Positions 1 to 10,654 of a DNA stretch of 64,000 nucleotides are shown here, piece after piece. Below the pieces are notes generated by a model. It saw nothing but the letters and a program-made list of their open reading frames with translations, was not told the DNA's origin and ran no database searches. The stretch is from Pilasporangium apinafurcum (lineage: Eukaryota; Oomycota; Peronosporomycetes; Pythiales; Pythiaceae). The position numbers were made by a program, and so were the translations under genes. Numbering within the stretch: position 1 is the stretch's first letter; each line of letters begins with the position of its first letter. The stretch covers positions 256,139-320,138 of the forward strand of contig BCKE01000018.1 in assembly GCA_001600495.1 (NCBI GenBank). Direction: 5' to 3'.

Positions 1-48
1 AAACGGATTCGAGTCAATTTCCGGGATCTCGACTTTCGGTGCTGGCAT
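1..48 (-). CDS. 5' end of a gene running off the left edge (partial)
   Basis: An ATG at 48 opens a frame that stays open to the window edge and reads MPAPKVEIPEIDSNPF. The first residues alternate proline and acidic residues like a natural N-terminus. Only 16 codons are visible, so neither function nor reality can be established. If real, the roughly 215 bp between it and the stop of the next minus-strand gene hold its promoter. Confidence 0.35.
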   Translation of the reverse strand, partial: MPAPKVEIPEIDSNPF

Positions 49-264
49 AATATGGTCGCTTTTGAGTTTAGGAACTGATCTGTTCAGCGAATGAACAATC
101 TGATTGACGTTTGGCTATTGGAACAAATCAACGCCGTGTTAGAGAGTCACAGCGACGGTTTCTATTGTCCGATGACGTTTCGATGCATCAAAGGTCAATA
201 TGAACCAGGCTCAGAAAAGAAGCAGCCTTGACATTTAAACGTGATGCTCAGGTCTGATGATGCT

Positions 265-2274
265 TTATTCATCCTGCGCCAACGTAGCTTGCACATCGGG
301 CTCCTCAGACAATGACTTGGAAGCGTACCAATTCGAAGGAAGAGACGCTATTTTCACACTCACGCGTTTCCGCGCATGCTTTAATCGATATGTCCGAATC
401 AACTCAAAAAGCTCTTCTACAGCATCATCAAACATGTGGAAGTTGTAATTAACAGTACTTGCCTTGCATTGGCAAAGGTCAGACGTCAATTGCCCAGGAC
501 AAACATCGTATTTACCACCACAGATTGTTGTTTCTTTCCATAGCAAAGTCACGCGAAGTAATGCTTCCACAAACTGCTCCAAACTTGCTTCCCGAGTAGA
601 CTTTGCGCCATCTCGGCCTGCTGAATCCACTGCACTCATTGACAAGCACGAGAGGAAAATCCGCAATGCACGACTTTCGTCCAAACCAGTTGAAGCACTA
701 TTCCCACCTGGGGTATTGATTGCTGTGGAAATTGAGTTTGATGGGTTGACTGGACTAAATAGATTGATAAAACGAAGTGTGGATAGAAATTGCGCAAATG
801 TCATCAAACTTCGATGCTGGAGAGTTCCATCGAGGGACTGTTGTACACTATTTGACCGATGGTGACAGCGAATCTGTTCTGTAAAGAAGGTCGACAGAAG
901 AGGCTTATACTGAACAATAATTTCACGAAGACGACGCGGTTGTGCACTGCTCAATGGGTCAGTGCTTGACTCATTGAGGAATAGGAAACGGAAGTGATTC
1001 ACATCTTGGACTTGCGCATATACATTAAAATGATTGTAAAGCAACGCTTTTACTGCTTCCGACATCTCAATTCCTTCTGCCGTCTGCACCCGTACACTAG
1101 CTGGATTCGGTGAGTGCATACAGTTCATCTTCGCAACACTGAGCAGAAATCCAATCAGAGCCTCTCGTCTTAAAGGGGTCTCTGTGATACCAAACTTCAG
1201 AGGGTCCACAGATTGCACATTTAAATCGTCCAGTAATTTGGCTTTGCTTGGTATCGTGTACAGATCGACCGTACGTGCTGTGAGAGCTGATTTGCCCGCG
1301 TAGAAGCGGAAGAACCACAGTAACATCCGATACGCCTTCTTCAACACCAGATAAATCCGCTTGCGATCCACACCGTCGTGCACAAGCGTCGCTACTTCGT
1401 TTACGTTCCAGTCGTATTCAAAAATTTCGTCATAATGTTTTGAAGAAAGGAACACCAACCCTTCCATCATATACTCCTCAGGTAAAGGTTCTTGGGCAGA
1501 ATTTGAAGGTGGCAAAGGCTCTGTTGTATCGCTTCTATTATTTCTTGAGGTCATAGGATTGTTGCAAATGACGTTGTTTTCAATTTCATCTGGATGTTCT
1601 GATAACTTTTCTCTCTTTTCGTCGTTTTTTATGCTTAATGGTTCAGCAAAGGAAAATACTTGACAGGAGTGAAAGTCATACAGATATTCTTGCAGATTCT
1701 TTTTAATCACGCTTGGTTGAAGATGGGTGCATGGTATCCCAGTTTTCAATGCACTGCCTGCAGATTCCTTCGTCCGCAATTGCTGTTCATGACTGCTCCT
1801 CAAACTATGGCCAGAACTGTTGGTATTCAGAGGATGTACAATTGGTGGGAGGGACGATGTCGATGCAGATCTCCTAGACGGTAACTGCGCAAAGATGATA
1901 GTCGGATCGAAGTGCGCTGAGACTGTTCTCGTCCTCTTTGTGTTTTTGTCGCCATATGTTTGATCCGTGAGCGGCTTTAGAACTGCACATCGGTCATTCG
2001 TACGAATTTTGATAGGAGAATTAAGTTTGGCGCTAGCAAACTCATACCGAATCGGTTTCCGTTCCAGTCGGCGAGCCAAATATTCCGCATCCTCCTGGTT
2101 TAGGAGTGCACGAACTTTAAGACTAGATGGTGGACTTGCCTGGACGTAAGGAGTTGCTATGAAAGTTGGTTCCATACCTTCTTCACCGTGATTGTCACAA
2201 ACGAGTCTGTCAACGATGTTTATTTTAAGTTGCGTGGCTATTCTTCCTTTTGTCCTGACTTGGATCATCTCCAT
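265..2274 (-). CDS. Uncharacterised 669-residue protein, single exon
   Basis: One uninterrupted frame from ATG 2274 (MEMIQVRTKG) to a stop at 265. I chose this ATG because an in-frame stop lies just upstream. I do not recognise the family. The N-terminal half is low in hydrophobics and rich in Ser, Thr, Pro and charged residues (about residues 60-260), so it is probably disordered. From about residue 270 it becomes ordered-looking, with aromatic and leucine-rich helices (for example around EYDWNVNEVATLVHDG and YRMLLWFFRFY), and a helical C-terminal part to about 640. No signal peptide or membrane helix is evident, suggesting a cytosolic or nuclear protein. It starts only 64 bp downstream of the stop of the TMEM245-like gene on the same strand. 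No intron is needed. Function unknown. Confidence 0.75.
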   Translation of the reverse strand: MEMIQVRTKGRIATQLKINIVDRLVCDNHGEEGMEPTFIATPYVQASPPSSLKVRALLNQEDAEYLARRLERKPIRYEFASAKLNSPIKIRTNDRCAVLKPLTDQTYGDKNTKRTRTVSAHFDPTIIFAQLPSRRSASTSSLPPIVHPLNTNSSGHSLRSSHEQQLRTKESAGSALKTGIPCTHLQPSVIKKNLQEYLYDFHSCQVFSFAEPLSIKNDEKREKLSEHPDEIENNVICNNPMTSRNNRSDTTEPLPPSNSAQEPLPEEYMMEGLVFLSSKHYDEIFEYDWNVNEVATLVHDGVDRKRIYLVLKKAYRMLLWFFRFYAGKSALTARTVDLYTIPSKAKLLDDLNVQSVDPLKFGITETPLRREALIGFLLSVAKMNCMHSPNPASVRVQTAEGIEMSEAVKALLYNHFNVYAQVQDVNHFRFLFLNESSTDPLSSAQPRRLREIIVQYKPLLSTFFTEQIRCHHRSNSVQQSLDGTLQHRSLMTFAQFLSTLRFINLFSPVNPSNSISTAINTPGGNSASTGLDESRALRIFLSCLSMSAVDSAGRDGAKSTREASLEQFVEALLRVTLLWKETTICGGKYDVCPGQLTSDLCQCKASTVNYNFHMFDDAVEELFELIRTYRLKHARKRVSVKIASLPSNWYASKSLSEEPDVQATLAQDE

Positions 2275-2338
2275 TTTATTTAGGACCAGCAACAAGAGTG
2301 CCGATTAATGAAGCTAACCATTACACAAACACTATCAC

Positions 2339-5300
2339 TCATTTTCCATTCCAATTCGTGAAGAGTGTCTTCGGTTCTGGCGGCACATTTGACTCACTCT
2401 CGTTGTTTCTCAGCTTGTCTAATTTGGTGTCATCGTCCAATGGGTACTTTATGTGCTGCAACTTGCCATGATCAACTGCCATTGGTGAAAAGATTACCTT
2501 AGTGTCCTTTACAGCTGGAGCAGACGTCGCTCGTTTCGGTATTTGCTTCTTCACATTTTCTGACGTGTTGTTGCTATTGCTAGAAGATTCATTTTGGTCT
2601 CTGTCTTGTGATAGTCCTCCATGCATGTCCTCAAAGAGTTTGTCTTGTGTTGGCGAATGATATCGCTCCGCGGTAATAAATCCATTATGATCTGGTATCG
2701 ACAATTCAGGAAGCGACCATCGGGTACTTGAATTGTACATACTTGCTGACTTTTGGTTGGATATATCAAATTCATGAGAAGAGTCTTCCGAAGTCTCTGC
2801 ATACTTCGCGAATTCTACACGCTGAGTCAAGATGTTCACTTCCTCAGCACCTAAACTTCTTCGTCTCCTTGTCTTGCTAGCTGTAATCGCATCTTCATAC
2901 ATGGGAACTGAGTGTTGCCTCCGGAGACGCCCACGCTTATGTCGAAGTGTGCTCGCACAGTTAACTGGTATTCCCACACTGAATCCCTTCTTTCCTACTG
3001 TCTCTGAAGCCTGAACTGATGAACTGGACGGAGATTTACCATCCGCACTATCATTACTTGAACTTTGTGATGGCGTGCTGCCGAATGATCGACGAAATGA
3101 AGGAGATATGTTACGATGTGGGAGAGTCACGCGTACTTGCGATTCTGCTTGGCTCGTTACGGAGTCGGTTTGCGTATGTGAACGAGTTTTTGGTCGCACC
3201 TTAACGTGCAGAACCTCGTTAGGAAGCATGTGAAGTGGAGATAATACCTCAAGTCCATCCGGGGTGAATATTCCTATATAAAGACAACATTGTTTCACAT
3301 TCGCATAAATGTAAGGCATCGGCAATTATACGCTTTCATACCTTCTACAGAATGAACGTGTAGCATTCGACGTATGCTGTCATGAAGAGCCCTTTGGTTC
3401 CATTCTTTGTTAACCACAAAGCGTACTTTCTTTTGTACTTTCAAGCCTTCGACAACCAAGGTGATACATACAGAGTCTTCGGTAGAGATATCAATGGAAA
3501 AGCGTCGGCGTACACGATCAGCGAGAGGTCCCGAGATCACACGATACATCGCATTAGAGAAAATGTTGGAGTTCATTCCGCTACCGTCCTCTTCTTCCGT
3601 ATCTTGGACTTCCTCTTCCCTCGATTCCGCTTGGGATCCGTCGTTCTCAGTTTCCTCAACACTATCTCCTTGACTTTCATCTGCATTTCGCCCGAATTCA
3701 TCCGTCGCAGCTTGTATTCCGTGATTCGAAACTTCATACGCAAATGACACTCCGCACACCGATAATGGACCAAAGATCACACCCTGATGCAATCCATATA
3801 CACACGTAGTACTTACTCACAGCTGTTTGTCACCTCGTTTAAATGAAATAGAATCATCCCACTTACCTCAAATCCAAAGACATACACACCGAAGACGACA
3901 CTGAGTGCTGATACGTACGAATTCAGTGATACGATACTCTTCTCGTACAACATATCGTCCAGTACTGTGAAAGCAAAATACTGCACTGCAAAGAGCGAAA
4001 TGGCTTTCACAACCGAAGATGTAATTCCAATCGAGATCACCCACGGAACGCACACCAGGTATGGAGGAATAATCGGGACAATCGATATGAAGAACGTAAA
4101 AGTCGTGGCCAGGTACATGAAATCTGCATTCTAATGAAGACTAGGTCAGGTAATGTGAATAGCGCGAATAACAAATCAATCTAAACTCTTACCACTAATG
4201 TGAAGGAGAATAAGGTGACGATTGCATGAATACTGGAAATCTTCAGTGGAAGAAAGAACACTCCTTCAATAACTTTCCTCAGCGACCGAACGACTTGCGG
4301 ACGCTTGCTCACTTGGATCGGTAACAGATCCTCCACAAACCTCTCAATTGGATCCCACTTGGTACACAACAAGTAGAACAACGAAGACAAGAAGAAAAAC
4401 GCGCGGATACCGAGACTCACAAATGCTACCAGTAAGGTACATAACAGGAATATCAACTGCGCCACCGACCCAAACGCGATACTGCTAACTTCAAACCCCT
4501 TCGACGTCCAATCTGTAAGCTGTACCGATGTGACATTGACCGAATCAACTTTCTCGTACGCTATTGACACTGCCTCCATTATCGTCATATTCTCAGGCAG
4601 TCGGAGCTTAGAGAAAAAGGATGCCTGTGATGTGACATTTCCATCGCCTGACTTGGCTGAATCCAAGAAATACGTCTTCACGAGACTTTTCAATGGCGGC
4701 CACCACATTGTATCATTATAGTTATTTTCCACCCCGCTTACTGCGGTAGACAGCATGGCGCGGCTATTTTCCACCTGTTCGCTCCAAATTTGTCGCGTTT
4801 TCTCGTCATTGATAAAGTTCTTCTGGATCCAATCTGATAAATCAGCGGCAGCACGACTTCCTTCGAGGTAACTCTCTGTTCCTAGGTACAGAACGACAAA
4901 GATTCCCTGCACAATACATTCAAACACAAAGAGATCATTACTTAGAGCCAACACAATAATTAAACCAAACAATAAAAAAGTTACCAACCGTTGCAAAGAA
5001 CCCCAAAATCAGCAATGCAGATACCAAGACTTCGTCAGAAACGAAGTAGCGATAGTAAAAGATCCGTCGATCTAAAATTTTGATTAGACTAAGTGTGACA
5101 ATCCAGAAGCCAATGCAGAGATGCAGAAACGACATCCACGAGTACATCCGCATCCAGATGGACACAGCGCCCACCAGCGAAAACACGAAGGTTCCGTAGT
5201 TCAAAACAAAATCCTTCACAGTGCGCCGAGAGCCGTCATGAGGATGGTGGAAGAAAATCTCGGATGATTTAGAGAACACGCACGTCAAAAAACCCTGTTC

Positions 5301-5676
5301 ATCCATCCATCAGGAAACGCAATTAGTCTCATTAAATGCATCGATTGGACATAGAAATAAGCGTTGACGTACGTATTTATCGACGTCTGGGTCATCACTG
5401 AGATATTGTAGTACCGAAACGACGTGATTCTTGGCCTGTCGAAGTGCCTGACTGAAGAGAATCGCCCAGATAATCAATCGCAAGTAGTTTTCGAAGAGAA
5501 GGAAATTGAAGTAGAAGAGCACAACGATCAGCGCCGTCGAGATATTGCCGATCAGCTGAAAAACATGCGTTGGAGAAAATCAAATAATCATCCATATCTA
5601 TCAGCTATCTTTCGTTAGCAGCACGTATCTGTAGATTCTGTACCTGGGCGAAGATCATCTCCACAAACTCGGCCAT
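2339..5676 (-). CDS. TMEM245-like AI-2E-family membrane protein, 7 exons, about 958 residues
   Basis: Inferred exons: 5676-5644, 5555-5373, 5294-4989, 4906-4193, 4130-3867, 3783-3342 and 3273-2339. All junctions are GT-AG and keep frame. The N-terminal half has many hydrophobic helices. A polar loop with several N-glycosylation sequons (about residues 190-300) follows, then the block typical of AI-2E/TMEM245 proteins: a helix with FFISIVPIIPPYLVCVPW, a later helix ending VYVFGFEG, and VIFGPLSVCG. This family is a set of multi-pass transporter-like proteins; human TMEM245 is the likely eukaryotic counterpart. After the last helix (about residue 520) comes an acidic linker, a compact domain at about 600-675 (see findings) and a roughly 280-residue serine- and charge-rich tail. 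The start is the first ATG after an in-frame stop; exon 1 codes for only 11 residues. Confidence 0.72.
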
Positions 5677-6942
5677 TTTGCTCACTTCCGAATGCGGACT
5701 TGCACCTGCGCAATTTGAGTATGTTCTGAATGAATGATGGATCAGTTTAAGGAACGTGAGTGTATTTAATTTGGGAGTGGTTGAGAGGTATTTTATCCAC
5801 TCACTCTAATTTTGGTTATTATATATTACTGCAAAAATCATGTTTTTGCGGAATGTAAATCAAACACAAACTAGGGTTGATATATCACAAAAAAGGAGTA
5901 GAAATATCATAACCCTTTTTTTATTTTAGCTTTAGTTAACACCACGGTGACATTCTCGATGCCCTTGATGATAAACTAGACGAGGCGCTATATCGACCCT
6001 CAAGATGTGACCAAAGGACAAGAGTGCCAATACTGATAAATGCATCGATGTGGTTTTCTAATTGCACGTCGATCTAACGTTGCTTATATCTTTTTTTGGT
6101 TGTGAAATGTAAATTATCAACGAGAGATGTGCATCAATCGCCTACTACTGTAGCTATGCACGTTCAAACGAACCGCGTTCTTCTATCAAATATGATCAAA
6201 GAATTGATTGTTAGTAGCGGCGCTCTGTGGAACAACAGTTGTTCCCGACATTGATGATATGATCATGAAGATTCTATCCTCCTACTCTCTTGTCCTTCCC
6301 CAACTGATGATTGTAAAATATCAGTGGCGGTATTAAACTCTGCTGCGCTCCATTTACCACTTGTCTAAGACAACGTAAATCCAGAAATGCCTGTCAGCTT
6401 GACGCCTTCCCTTCTACTGCCAGCTGAGGAAGCTATCCCCGCCCACAGCTGTGAGAGACAACACCATCTAAACTGTTCTCCCACCAGCTGAAACCGCAAG
6501 AGTGAGTATTCGAGTCAATCACCCTTTTTTCATTTGCAGGATTGCACTTAATCGTTAGCAGTCTCATTATTATAAATCCAGGCTGCGAAGATTAGAATCG
6601 CCAAATTGGTGACTCACAACAAAGCACATTATACGATCTGTATTGAAAGGATATTTGTTTATAAAAGTTATTGAGTTGGATCTATCTTAGAGGCGATGGG
6701 AATCGACCGAACCAATTCATTCTGAGAGGTAAGAAAATCGCTCATCAACAACAGCATAAATGACATGGCAAGCAGAAAAGTGACAAAGCGATCGTATGCG
6801 TCTCATCACCCTACTGTTTTGCCCTTGCTTCGAAGCAAATCTTGAATGCAGTATGGATGAAGAGGAGTATAGTTGCAGATGCTGCGTGTGTACTTAGTAC
6901 TGTCTACCGAAGCCATAAATATTAACCAATTTGTACTCGCAT
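5677..6942. other. Gene-free 1.27 kb between two minus-strand genes
   Basis: No reading frame of useful length on either strand and no splice pattern joining short frames. The right part should be the 3' flank of the acidic protein gene and the left part the promoter of the TMEM245-like gene. A perfect inverted repeat, GGAACAAC-A-GTTGTTCC, lies at 6229-6245. The stretch 5810-5940 is strongly AT-rich. I recognise no tRNA or snRNA. Confidence 0.6.
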
Positions 6943-8022
6943 TCATCGGTTAAAGAGCAAACTCTGAATGGCTTCCATCTCGCGTTGTTGCATGGTCTTT
7001 TCATCCGAATTACCATAATTCAGCCTTTCAGATTCGGCTGGATCTTCTATATCGCTGGTGGACAGACGAGAAGGGAGTAACTCTTCACCGATACTGGACA
7101 TGAGACTCGAGCGCATATTTCGAAGTGATTGTTCGACTGAATGATCAACTGATCCTTGGCGGATTCCATTCCTTGACGGTGCATTTAGGATACTGTCTTG
7201 ACTCTTTGCAAAGCTACGGTTGGCTGATTCAGCAAACTGGGGATTTGGCCAACTTGAGTCATGAGGTTCATCCTTAATGATAAACGGTTCTGCGGCACGT
7301 ATTGAACTAATCGACGCATTCCTTTCGCGCTGCTGGGGATGTGTGGTGTTAAAGATTGGTTCAGCTGAAGGCTTGGAAGCAGCACTTGTTCGTATTTCGT
7401 GTTGCAGGATATTCGACGCGGGTGAATTTGGTATATCGAAACTCTTCGTTGGTGAAGCCCCCGCTCCTCGCATGCCATATTCCTTTGCCAAGTCATGCAG
7501 ACTCAATCGAACAGTGTTGTCCACGGTAAATGCATTCGGTGCATAGCTCTCACTCTTTTCTCCTTGATCTAATGGACCAGTCGATGACACTAACGTTTTT
7601 CTTGCACTGCTTGCAGCCTCAATCGCCATTTCCATCTTTTCAATATCGCCCATCTCCATATCTGTTTGCACACTCACTGATGCATACATGGGTTCGGTAA
7701 TTTCCTCCACGTGTGCTGCTACTGGTATTTCAATTTGTTGCCGCATTACTTCCAATTGCGCTTCTCTTTCCTGTGCAAGTCGAAACTCTAGACGCATTTT
7801 GATTTTATCCATATCGACCATCATCTGTTGCATCGCGGCAAGATCATGTTGCACTGAATTGCGTTTTGCATTTTCATCGTCATCATCGTCCGAGTCTTCA
7901 TCCTCTTCGACGTCACTCTCTTCTTCACTACCAGAACTCGTGTCTTCCTCTTCGCCACTTTCGCTCTCGCTCTCCTCTTCCGCACTGGAACTCTGCTCCT
8001 CTGCCTTTCCATTCACCACCAT
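6943..8022 (-). CDS. Acidic, serine-rich orphan protein with a short coiled coil, 359 residues
   Basis: Single frame from ATG 8022 (MVVNGKAEEQ) to a stop at 6943. Residues about 8-50 are almost wholly Glu, Asp and Ser. Residues about 57-100 form a heptad-like helix (AAMQQMMVDMDKIKMRLEF followed by a Glu/Gln-rich run). The rest is polar and low in complexity, with scattered Ser-Pro and Arg-Ser sites typical of a phosphorylated disordered region, ending in a short amphipathic helix. There is no signal peptide or membrane segment. The acidic head is typical of nuclear, histone- or RNA-associated proteins, but that is only an analogy. I do not recognise a family. Its 5' flank, about 1.1 kb, is shared divergently with the secreted protein gene at 9143. 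Confidence 0.7.
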   Translation of the reverse strand: MVVNGKAEEQSSSAEEESESESGEEEDTSSGSEEESDVEEDEDSDDDDDENAKRNSVQHDLAAMQQMMVDMDKIKMRLEFRLAQEREAQLEVMRQQIEIPVAAHVEEITEPMYASVSVQTDMEMGDIEKMEMAIEAASSARKTLVSSTGPLDQGEKSESYAPNAFTVDNTVRLSLHDLAKEYGMRGAGASPTKSFDIPNSPASNILQHEIRTSAASKPSAEPIFNTTHPQQRERNASISSIRAAEPFIIKDEPHDSSWPNPQFAESANRSFAKSQDSILNAPSRNGIRQGSVDHSVEQSLRNMRSSLMSSIGEELLPSRLSTSDIEDPAESERLNYGNSDEKTMQQREMEAIQSLLFNR

Positions 8023-9142
8023 TCCAGTCGAAAGAGCTATTCCACAAGATCAGATGGCTGCTGATTGATGCACAAGAGATCCTTTGAACGTGTCCTTTCG
8101 CAGCCACATCTTGCTTAAGTACGACTCACGTCTGCCACGAGGTCGATACTGATTGGTCCATACTTTCATATCCATCCCCCTCGCTGTCATGGTGTCGTCA
8201 AGTCAACCATATCTTTTCGTCTTGTTGCCATTTTGAATGTATGCTCTTGGCAAATAATATGGAGAAGAGGGCCGTCAATCAATCAATCAATGACTTAGCC
8301 ATTACACTCGTCGCGAACATCTCCTTCCTTTTCACCAAAAAAAACATACCAGAAAAAAAAAAAAGATTCTCTTACGGTTCTATTCCTTAACGAGCTTCTT
8401 CGGCCACAAACCACGTCAGTCAGCCGTACCCTTATCCACGTTCTTAAAACCGTCACATTGTGGTGCCGTTCAGTTGTGGCTACCTTTTACAGGGGACACC
8501 ATTTTTTTCGATGGTAGTGGGAAAGATGAAATGATAAGGAGCAGATGGTTAGAGAAGCCAGCACTGACGCCGAGCCAAATGGCGCCTCAGCTTTCCTTTC
8601 CGCTCATGACCTATACGTTAGTACATATACTAACCTCGTAATAGAAGATCCTAAGTTCTACCAGCTGTATGATGTTGTGTTCCCGTCTGTCCTCCCCCCT
8701 CCCTCTCCTCGAGATCCCCTACCCTACCCGCATTATTTGCTTTTTCCACCTCTCCCTTCACATCACGCCCTGATCCGCACCACTTACTTGGAATTTGTAT
8801 ATGCGCGGATAAGTATCTGAGAGGATGCTGCGTCGCCAACAAAACGCTTCAACATTTTTATATTTAATATTTTTTTATATTTAATAAATTATTCTATTTT
8901 CTCAAAATTATAAAATACCTGTTATAATTGGTATTATTCTGAAAGCAAATTTGACGTATTGTCTCCCTGTTTCCTTTTTGAGCCAGAAATTCAGTTCAGG
9001 TGGAGCGCTCTGATTGGCCACTACGGGGGAGAGATGGCGCGCACCTCCGTCGGCGCTGGTCGCTTAAGCCTCTCAATCTCCAATTTCCTCCGCCGGCCAC
9101 ACACATCCAGCAAGTGACAAGGAAGAAGAAAGAGAAATCAAC
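8023..9142. promoter_or_regulatory. Divergent intergenic region of 1.12 kb
   Basis: It separates the minus-strand acidic protein gene from the plus-strand secreted protein gene and must hold both promoters. Visible elements are a (TCAA)4 run at 8275-8290, two A-rich tracts between 8338 and 8364, a strongly AT-rich block at 8850-8940, and an inverted CCAAT box (GATTGGCC) at about 9012-9019, some 125 bp before the plus-strand ATG. A 91-codon open frame at 8545-8820 is proline-rich with no recognisable feature, and I do not call it a gene. Confidence 0.5.
8275..8290. repeat. (TCAA)4 microsatellite
   Basis: Four perfect tandem copies of TCAA in the divergent intergenic region. No function is evident. 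Confidence 0.85.
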
Positions 9143-10498
9143 ATGCAAGCGAAGAAATTGTTGCGTGTGCTGCTGGTAGCGGCTGCGGCCGTGGCGACAT
9201 TTGCTGCTCCAGCGAATGCCGCGACCGATCTTACGATGGCGACTGGTGCGGAAACAAACACGATGGCCGCACTGATCCATCCTGTGCGTGCTCTGAAGAA
9301 GAAACACCACGCTGCCACGGAAGCTCCTGCTCAGGAGGAGGAGGAGGTCCCAGAAGAGACCGAGGAAGAAGAAGAAGCGGAGGAAGAAGCAGATAAGGAA
9401 GCTCACCAGGAAGAAACTCCTGCCCCTACAAAGAAGCACAAGAAGACGCATGCACCTGCGACTGAAGCTCCAGAAACGTTTGAGCCAGAGACGGAGGCCC
9501 CTGCTCCTGCCGCGACTGAAGCTGAAACGGAAACAGAGGCGGAAACCGAAGCACCTGCTACTTCGGCACCAAAGAAGAAGAAGAAGAAGCACACAGCTGC
9601 TCCTGCCACGGAAGCCCCTGTGGAGGAAGAAGAGGAAGAGGAGACCCCAGCTCCAACAAAGAAGGTCAATGACAAAAAGATCAAGGGTAACAAGAACGAA
9701 GGTGTCATTGATGGTTCCTCGGAAGGTAGTGCTGAAATTGATAAGATTGACTTGCGAAACACCGATGGCTGGGTCAGTGTCTACAATGATCCTCCTCTGC
9801 TTGTCATCAAGGCTTCATTGTATGCATTCATTTCATACAACGACTCCAAGGTGTGCGATTCGTTCAACATGACGCTGAATGCTGTGGAACAAAAGGCTGA
9901 TGGCAATGGCACGTACTCTTATCACGTTGTGACGTACATTAACTGCACAAAGGATGGTATTGATGAAACCCAAGGTCGCTTCATTCTCAACTTTATCCCA
10001 GAAGGAAAGAGATTGTTGCTGACAGAATGCGGTCATCGTGAAGAAGGTGAAATTGTCAACTGGCTGATGATCAAGAACGAAGTGCCGGAATGCATGACGC
10101 CTGGTCAACGTAAGGTCTTCCTTGCTCAACCCATGAAGCATATTCACGCTTCCACGGGCAGCACTACTGGCGATAGTACTGCGACACAAACGGATTTCTT
10201 TGCTCGTTTGGAAGATTTGGACGGAAAGGAAGTGGCCATTGTCGGTGCAGGTACTGTTGCATTGATTGCGATCATCGTGATGCTTGTGGTGTTTGTCCTT
10301 CGCAAGCGCAAAGCCCAGAAGGATTTGGAACGTACGATTGCTGGTGCCAAGGCTGAACACGCTGTGGAAGATGAACAGAATGTGGAAGCGGAAGTGAGCG
10401 GCACAAAGGAACGCAAGGGTTTGATGGATAGCGCCAAAGCTAAGCCAGATGACATTGAAGAAGGCTCATTTGTGAACTCTCCTGCAGTTAAGGTCTAA
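9143..10498 (+). CDS. Secreted type I membrane protein with Glu/Lys/Pro/Ala-rich low-complexity ectodomain, 451 residues
   Basis: Single exon. The N-terminus is a clear signal peptide: basic MQAKK, a hydrophobic core, then a cleavage-like APANA (about residue 26). Residues about 50-190 are low-complexity, alternating Glu runs, APAT/TEAP units and Lys runs, with the unit TPAPTKK occurring twice. Residues about 195-345 look folded, with paired cysteines and N-glycosylation sequons (NMT, NGT, NCT). One membrane helix follows (about 365-388, VAIVGAGTVALIAIIVMLVV, then RKRK stop-transfer). The 60-residue cytoplasmic tail ends near EEGSFVNS. An AATAAA lies 114 bp after the stop. No family is recognised. 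The architecture suggests a cell-surface or secretory-pathway protein. The tail resembles that of the protein at 56234. Confidence 0.85.
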   Translation: MQAKKLLRVLLVAAAAVATFAAPANAATDLTMATGAETNTMAALIHPVRALKKKHHAATEAPAQEEEEVPEETEEEEEAEEEADKEAHQEETPAPTKKHKKTHAPATEAPETFEPETEAPAPAATEAETETEAETEAPATSAPKKKKKKHTAAPATEAPVEEEEEEETPAPTKKVNDKKIKGNKNEGVIDGSSEGSAEIDKIDLRNTDGWVSVYNDPPLLVIKASLYAFISYNDSKVCDSFNMTLNAVEQKADGNGTYSYHVVTYINCTKDGIDETQGRFILNFIPEGKRLLLTECGHREEGEIVNWLMIKNEVPECMTPGQRKVFLAQPMKHIHASTGSTTGDSTATQTDFFARLEDLDGKEVAIVGAGTVALIAIIVMLVVFVLRKRKAQKDLERTIAGAKAEHAVEDEQNVEAEVSGTKERKGLMDSAKAKPDDIEEGSFVNSPAVKV

Positions 10499-10611
10499 AC
10501 ATGAAGCAGTCAAAACTTAGACGATCGAGTCTGTTTTAGTGTCAAGCTCAGAAGCTTCAGGAGTAGAGAATTTCAATGCGCATGAATCTTATGTGTGTTA
10601 TATTTTGTTCA

Positions 10612-10617
10612 AATAAA
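10612..10617 (+). terminator. Polyadenylation signal AATAAA
   Basis: Canonical hexamer 114 bp after the stop of the secreted protein gene at 9143, in an AT-rich 3' flank. The convergent gene's stop is at 10655, so the 3' ends lie very close together. Confidence 0.6.
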
Positions 10618-10654
10618 TGCAATTCGTCCAAAAAGAAGAAAATATATCTGCGTG

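Noticed and set aside
7821-8068. Opposite-strand frames rich in Arg/Lys or Ser over the acidic protein gene
   Set aside because: Mirror-image composition of the Glu/Ser-coding repeats, the expected shadow of low-complexity DNA.
8545-8820. 91-codon plus-strand open frame in the 8-9 kb intergenic region
   Set aside because: Proline-rich and low-complexity with no start context, domain or splice partner; overlaps the expected promoters.
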